NCBI RefSeq assembly: GCF_022376445.1
Contig: NW_025955188.1
Span: forward strand, 1 to 61,829
Source: Fomitopsis serialis
Lineage: Eukaryota > Basidiomycota > Agaricomycetes > Polyporales > Fomitopsidaceae
Direction: 5' to 3'
DNA: 61,829 bases
The notes beneath the pieces are model-generated. The model was not told the DNA's origin. It ran no database searches and was given only the letters and a program-made list of their open reading frames with translations. Below are positions 57,136 to 61,829 of the stretch, in pieces (positions within the stretch are counted from its first letter, which is position 1; every line of letters starts with the position of its first letter). The position numbers were made by a program, and so were the translations under genes.

Positions 57136-57239
57136 TTGTTACAACTAACAATTCTTGTTGTTATATTACTAGTGTATCAGGGGTCTGGCTGGGAGAAGCC
57201 TGGCCGGTTGGTTCATCTGGGGTCTGGCTGGATGGTTAG

Positions 57240-57780
57240 AAACTAGCCCGGCCGGACCATTTACAGCCCAGATTTTGCAAGGCTTCCGGCCGGCCTGTTC
57301 ACATTGGAAGTTGGGATTTTGCCCGGCCGGACCGTTTCACCTGGGGGCCGGCCAGACGTCCGAAACCAACCCCTGGCCAGGCTGAATCATTGCTGAGTGC
57401 TCCGGCCGGACCGTTAGTGATGAGCCCGGCCGGACCGTTGAGAGCCCAAATTTTTGAGGCCTCCGGCCGGGACACTGATCAAAGGTCTGGCCGGAACATT
57501 GGGTATATGTCCGGCCGGACCGTAGGAAACGTAAATTTTTCGAGGCCTCCGGCCGGACCGTTGACCAGGGGTCCGGCCGGAACGTTGGATGACAGTCCGG
57601 CCGCACCATAGGAAACCCATATTTCTCAAGGCCTCCGGCCGGTACGTTCACCAGAGCTCCGGCCGGAACGTTACCCAACACTCCGGCCGGACCATTCCAA
57701 ACCACCACCCTCCCTCCGGCCGGTTCGTTGCTGGCGGCGGCCACTCCAAACGGTAGACCCGGAGTGCTCCGGCCGAGCCC
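57240..57780. repeat. Right subterminal CCGGCCGG array of foldback element
   Basis: A dozen or more CCGGCCGGACCGTT-type units every ~30-40 bp, some within a larger repeated block (GAGGCCTCCGGCCGG ... GTCCGGCCGGAACGTT). Confidence 0.82.
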
Positions 57781-57910
57781 GGGTACACCGTTAGAAACGG
57801 GCCAAATGCACTCCGGGTGGACCGTTTGAAACGTGATTTCCCACTCATTAGGCTCACTTCGCTTAATCCCCCGCTTCGCTCGTCCATCTTCGTCCCTGCT
57901 TGCTCGCCCC

Positions 57911-59488
57911 ATGTCCGCCTCGTCTGCTCCCGCACCCGCTCCCGCCTTCGCCAAGTCTCCCGAACCTGCCGGCGCCTCTGCGTCGGACGACGAGTACACT
58001 GTGGACGCGAAGACTGGCTTCCCCGTCCCTCACGACCCGAAGAGCCCCATGGCTCCGCTCGCCAACTGGGTCGTGGGGCATCTCGTGCCCGAAAATCCGG
58101 ATGCAATCGAGGAATGGATTGAGGGCGCATACGCGGCTGTCGTAAGTTCGGGATCCGCCTCGTTTTGTTCGCGCTGACTTAGAGTGTTCGAAGAACCGTT
58201 TCACTCGCGTGACGAAAGGCGCGTCCCTTTCACAGCGCTACGCGACGGCCCTTGGCCGTCTCCTCGTCCTTGCCACCGACGTCAACCCGGAGGCCGCGCG
58301 CCAATGCGCCGACAACATGGATTGGCCGCTCCTTGAGGCCGCCATCAAGCACGCCGCGCTCGAACACGAGAAGCGCGCGCTCTGGGAGACCGAGCAGGCC
58401 CGCCTCCGTCTCGAGACCGAGGAGCGCGAACGTCGCGAGGCCGCCGAGGCCGAGGAACTCGAACGCCGTGAGGCCGCCGAGCTTGAGGAGGCCGCCGAGG
58501 CCCACAAACGCGAGGCTGCTCATCAGCTTCGCGAGGAGAAGACCCTGCCGCGACGTGGTCGGTCCGGTGCTCGGGGCAAGGGTAAGTCCCGCGCACAGTC
58601 CCCCACCGCCTCGGATGTCTCGACCGTTCGCGCCGAGTCGCCCGAGGTCGAAATCGTCGCCGAGCCCAAGGGCTCGAAGAAAAACAAGAAGCGCAAGGCC
58701 CCGGCCGACGGCTCGGCGCCCGACGTCACGGACCCCGCCGTCCGCAAGCTCGTCGCTCGCGCGACCACTGTCCGCGACAGGACGATGGCGGTGAGTCTCC
58801 CCCACTTTCTTCGTCGTACCCTACTAACTTTTCGTGACTTAGTGCGATCGCTGTGCCGCGGGCTACGCGACGCCTAAGGATTGCATCTTCGAGGCCGATG
58901 CGGTCGCGTGCAATCAATGCCTCCACGACCAGCAGGGGTGCTACTGGGGTGCCGCTACGTTGGCCGGCACGCGCAAGTCTCGCCGCGCTGGTAAGTTCGC
59001 TTGGCATCTTCGAAGCTCGAAGGAACGTTCGTAGCTGACTCTTTTATTTCGTAGGCAAGAGCGGCGACGCCGAGGAGCCTGCAGCTCCCGCGCCTCCGGC
59101 TCCTGTCACGGTCCCGGCCTTGGGCTCTGCGGCCTTCGTGCCGTCGCGCATGCCTCTCCATCCCCGTGCCGCCGCGGCCTTGCACGCCGCGCAGACGCAG
59201 ACCCCGCCCATCAACATTTCGGCGATCCTCCAGGCGCAGTGCGCCCCGGTTTGTTCGCTCGCCGAGGCTCGTGCGGCCTTGACGGCGACCTCCGAACGCG
59301 TCAGCAACGTCGAGGCGTCGCTGAACCTAATGGGTCTCGAGCTGGCCGTGCTCGAGGGCCTTCAGGAGTACTACAGCCGTCGCGTCGACGAGCTGTACGT
59401 CGAGTCCACCGAGGCCGCGCGTGGCGCATTCGACCCGCCCGCAGCTGGTCCGTCGGCGGGGCCTTCGAAGGGAAGAGGGTCGAAGTAG
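57911..59488 (+). CDS. Zinc-cluster and coiled-coil protein, unknown
   Basis: Starts MSASSAPAPAPAFAKSPEPA at 57911 (an upstream in-frame ATG at 57833 lies inside the foldback end). Intron ~58141-58181, then YATALGRLLVLATDVNPEAA and a long Glu/Ala/Arg coiled coil (EQARLRLETEERERREAAEA). A basic patch (KKNKKRKAP) follows, then an intron ~58790-58842 and a cysteine cluster CDRCAAGYATPKDC...ACNQCLHDQQGC (C-x2-C-x8-C, C-x2-C-x6-C). After another intron (~58992-59054) it is Pro/Ala-rich, ends with a second coiled coil (SNVEASLNLMGLELAVLEGL) and stops at 59488. The layout resembles cargo 6 of the KDZ element. It converges on the Gypsy pol 247 bp away. Function unknown; a DNA- or RNA-binding role is inference. 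Confidence 0.75.
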
Positions 59489-59735
59489 GTAATCGTTCGT
59501 AGTATCCTTCGGTCGTGTTCGTAGGTCCGTAGATGTGTTCGGGGCCCGTAGATATGTATATCCGTCTCGCAAAGTGTAACGTCTCTCCTCTTTGGCTCGT
59601 ATAATGAATGTCGTGTCCTCCGTGTGCGTGGTGTGCGACGTATCAAAGTGTCCGTACAGAAATGACTAAAGTGGGAACAATTAAGTTTAAATGAATAGAG
59701 ATGGGTTGGGTATCCTAGGCAGTTCTTCGATTTGC

Positions 59736-61829
59736 TCATTCCTCGTCTTCTGAAGCTGAAGACTCGTCGTCTAGTTCGTCGGGTATGTCGGACGCCTCTG
59801 GCTCGTTGTCCCCTAGAGTGTCTGACTCCTCCATTTCACGCAAACGTTCGAAGGGTACGTCCAGGTGTTCGAGCGAAATCGTGATCGACCTTCGAGCAAG
59901 GTAGGGAATGACTCGAAACGCGGCAATAGGTCTATCGAGGACTGTGCCATCTAGTTCAGCAATGATGTAGGCACCTCCTCGGTTTCGAGATACGACGACC
60001 ATAGGTCCTTGGTACCGCGGGCGCATCTTCCGGTTCAAGGCTTTCTCTATCGCTGTGTTTCGCACGAGGACTAAGTCCCCACGCTGGAAGTCAAAGTCTT
60101 CGATCGTGTACTGGTGCTCTCGTTCGAAGCGTCGGGCAGCCTCACGTCTCGCTTCGTAGACCTTTGAATAGATCTTCGAAAGGTCCTCCGACCGTTTCTG
60201 AAGTGCTACAGCGCGTCGTGCAATCAAGTCGGTAGTGTCGAGCGCTGTCTCAGGTGGTGGGACAAGGTACGTTGCTTCGATAATGTCGAGAGGCAGTATC
60301 GGGTGCGTGCCTGTCGCTGCAAAGTATGGCGAACATCCCATTCTTCGACGAGTTGTTACGCGTTCGGACCATAGTACTGAATGGAAGACCTGTGACCAGC
60401 GCGACTGATCTCCGTCTGCTGCCTTAAACAACGCTTGTCTCATGTCGAAGTGCGAACGTTCGACGATACCGTTCGCTCGCGAGTTGTAGCCGCTGATCCT
60501 GATATGGTTGATGTGATACTTCTTCGAGAGGTACTCGAGCGCCTTGACCCAGGGTGCGCCGTTGTCGGAGACTAGTTCAACAAGCGTGCCCCAGCGACAG
60601 ACAATGTCTTGATATAGCCATTCGCCAAATGTCTGAGCTGTCTCTCTTCGAAGCATTCGGGCTTCGGGGTACGTGATCGAAGAACAGCGCGCTTGCGCTA
60701 TGAGCTTATAGCCTCCCGAAACAGGCATGAACATCGTGTCGCAGAACGCCTTCATGAATAGTCCGGCTGGCATCGCGACCGTCGGTGGGATGAGGATCTG
60801 TCGTAACTGACGCTTCTGACATAGGTCGCACGTTCGAACATACCAGCCTACGTCGGACTTGTGATCGGGCCACCAGAAGCGTTCGGAGACTGCTACTATC
60901 GTTGCGTGGATTCCGCGGTGTCCGATCCTATCGTGGCTCTCGCGTAATGTTCGAAGCCTTCGCTCGGGTGGTAGGACAACCTTATGCGCGCCCTGACCAT
61001 TTCGTCTCCAGAGTCGATCCCCGGTGACGAAGAACTGCGTCGCGTACTTGTAGAACGCCTCGAACGCTCGTTGCGAAAGTCCGTCTGGCTTCGACAGAGT
61101 CATCAGGAAATGCTTGACTTGCTCGACACGTGCGTCTAGCTTTCGAGCTTTGTCCGAGCGTGGTACTATCGCGTAGTCGTCGTCATCCTCCCCCTTACTG
61201 AAATCTTGACCGTCCTCGGTCAACACGAGCACCGCAACGTTCGAAGGGCGGGAGAGGGTGGGATAAGGCTGTATCATGTGCACGAACGAGTACATGTTGT
61301 CGATCCAGTCTTCGAACGCGTCGTCTTCGTCTACTGGGTCGTCGCCTGGTTGCGTCGTTCTTCGGGACAGTCCATCCGGTCCGTGCGAGGTCCCGGCACA
61401 TGCACGAGAGTGAAGTGAAACGTGAGAATTGAGACAATCCAGCGATTAATGCTCGCGCTCGGTGCGATATCGGATTAGCCAGCATCCCTTGATGTATCGA
61501 GCGTCGACTTCCACGATCAGGTTTCGAATCCCGATGACATACATTCGAAGCGCTCGAAGAGCGCGGAACAGTCCATAGATTTCAAGCTTTGGTTGCGAGA
61601 ATGACGTTCGCGGTCGTTGAGCGTGATTGACCCAAATCGGCTGTAGTACCTGCGCTTGGCGTCCTCCTCGTCGCACTGGCATAGGAGGAATCCGACTGCG
61701 ATGAAGGACGTGTCGACGGCCAGAATAACGGGTGCCGTCGAGTCGTAGTTGATCGAACGAAGTGCTGGGCTTTCGAGCAAGGCCTGCTTCAAGTCGTCCT
61801 GAGCCTGCTGTTGTGCGGGGCCCCACTCG
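59736..61829 (-). pseudogene. Ty3/Gypsy pol, RNase H and integrase part (runs off window)
   Basis: From the window end: RNase H (LAVDTSFIAVGFLLCQCDEE, then in another frame QPKLEIYGLFRALRALRMYV and IVEVDARYIKG). After further frame changes near 61590, 61480 and 61380 comes an intact 519-codon frame to 59736. It holds the integrase HHCC domain (HDRIGHRGIHATIVAVSERF ... CDLCQKRQ), the core (AFCDTMFMPVSGGYKLIAQA; VELVSDNGAPW; RANGIVERSHFDMRQA, giving D, D and E), and a C-terminal part (FDFQRGDLVLVRNTAIEKAL; RPRYQGPMVVVSRNRGGAYI). No chromodomain is seen, so it is a different lineage from the element at 3728-17986. It ends in a strongly acidic tail. Confidence 0.85.

Larger units (their letters stand above)
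54766..57855. mobile_element. Foldback-type palindromic element (~3.1 kb), non-autonomous
   Basis: The two halves are diverged inverted copies. The ends match: 54766 reads GAGCC...AGTGG...CCGGAGTGCATTT and the reverse complement of the right end reads the same. Inner blocks match too: 55740-55850 against 56660-56780 (AGCCCTTCATTCA; CTAGTTAGG-like), and 55850-56170 against 56275-56650 (TTGACTATCTAGAATGTG; GGAATAGTCTTATTC; GAAGCTGAATGCAGGAC). Centre near 56225. No coding capacity. Subterminal parts of both arms are crowded with CCGGCCGG. Confidence 0.78.

Overview
The window comes from a filamentous basidiomycete, most likely an Agaricomycete (mushroom or polypore type). The reasons are short GT-AG introns of about 45-65 nt, KDZ and hAT transposases with many introns, a TET/JBP-type dioxygenase beside a KDZ transposase, and chromodomain Ty3/Gypsy retrotransposons. 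It is almost entirely a stack of nested mobile elements with very few ordinary host genes. Exon boundaries, element ends and family calls were read by eye. No database search was possible.

Layout. 61-2021: a broken amidase gene, followed by a small secreted-peptide ORF (2234-2386, minus). 3728-17986: a chromovirus with ~437-bp LTRs and a CAAGT target-site duplication. It carries broken gag-pol and an intact third ORF with a zinc knuckle and a viroplasmin-like domain. Its 5' LTR is split by a second LTR element (3822-10001, identical 201-bp LTRs, GTACC duplication), whose only gene is an uninterrupted ~1800-codon ORF with no gag or pol domain and many short DNA hairpins. 18979-20574: a truncated LTR element remnant. 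20706-22215: low-complexity DNA.

22216-49371: the main object, a ~27-kb giant DNA transposon. It has 64-bp terminal inverted repeats (60/64 matching), subterminal arrays of the palindrome GTCGGCCGAC at both ends, and six internal arrays of a 14-bp minisatellite. It carries a TET/JBP-like 2-oxoglutarate/Fe(II) dioxygenase, a KDZ transposase with a cysteine-cluster N-terminus, and about seven cargo genes of unknown function: a Ser-rich nuclear-type protein, a protein with an acidic tail, a coiled-coil protein, a zinc-cluster protein with a decayed paralogue, and a protein with tandemly duplicated exons. An apparently intact hAT transposon (43213-46769, 8-bp duplication GACAGTTC) has landed inside the last cargo gene.

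49372-61829: low-information flank, a Tc1/mariner-IS630-type transposase gene (51746-54554), a ~3.1-kb foldback element (54766-57855) whose two halves are diverged inverted copies of each other, a zinc-cluster/coiled-coil gene (57911-59488), and on the opposite strand the 3' part of a second Gypsy-type pol that runs off the window end.

Inferred order of events: the chromovirus inserted before the inner LTR element, and the KDZ element inserted before the hAT. The inner LTR element is probably the youngest, since its LTRs are identical. Single-base frameshifts recur in otherwise well-preserved genes across the window, so either natural decay or sequence error has to be settled from raw reads.
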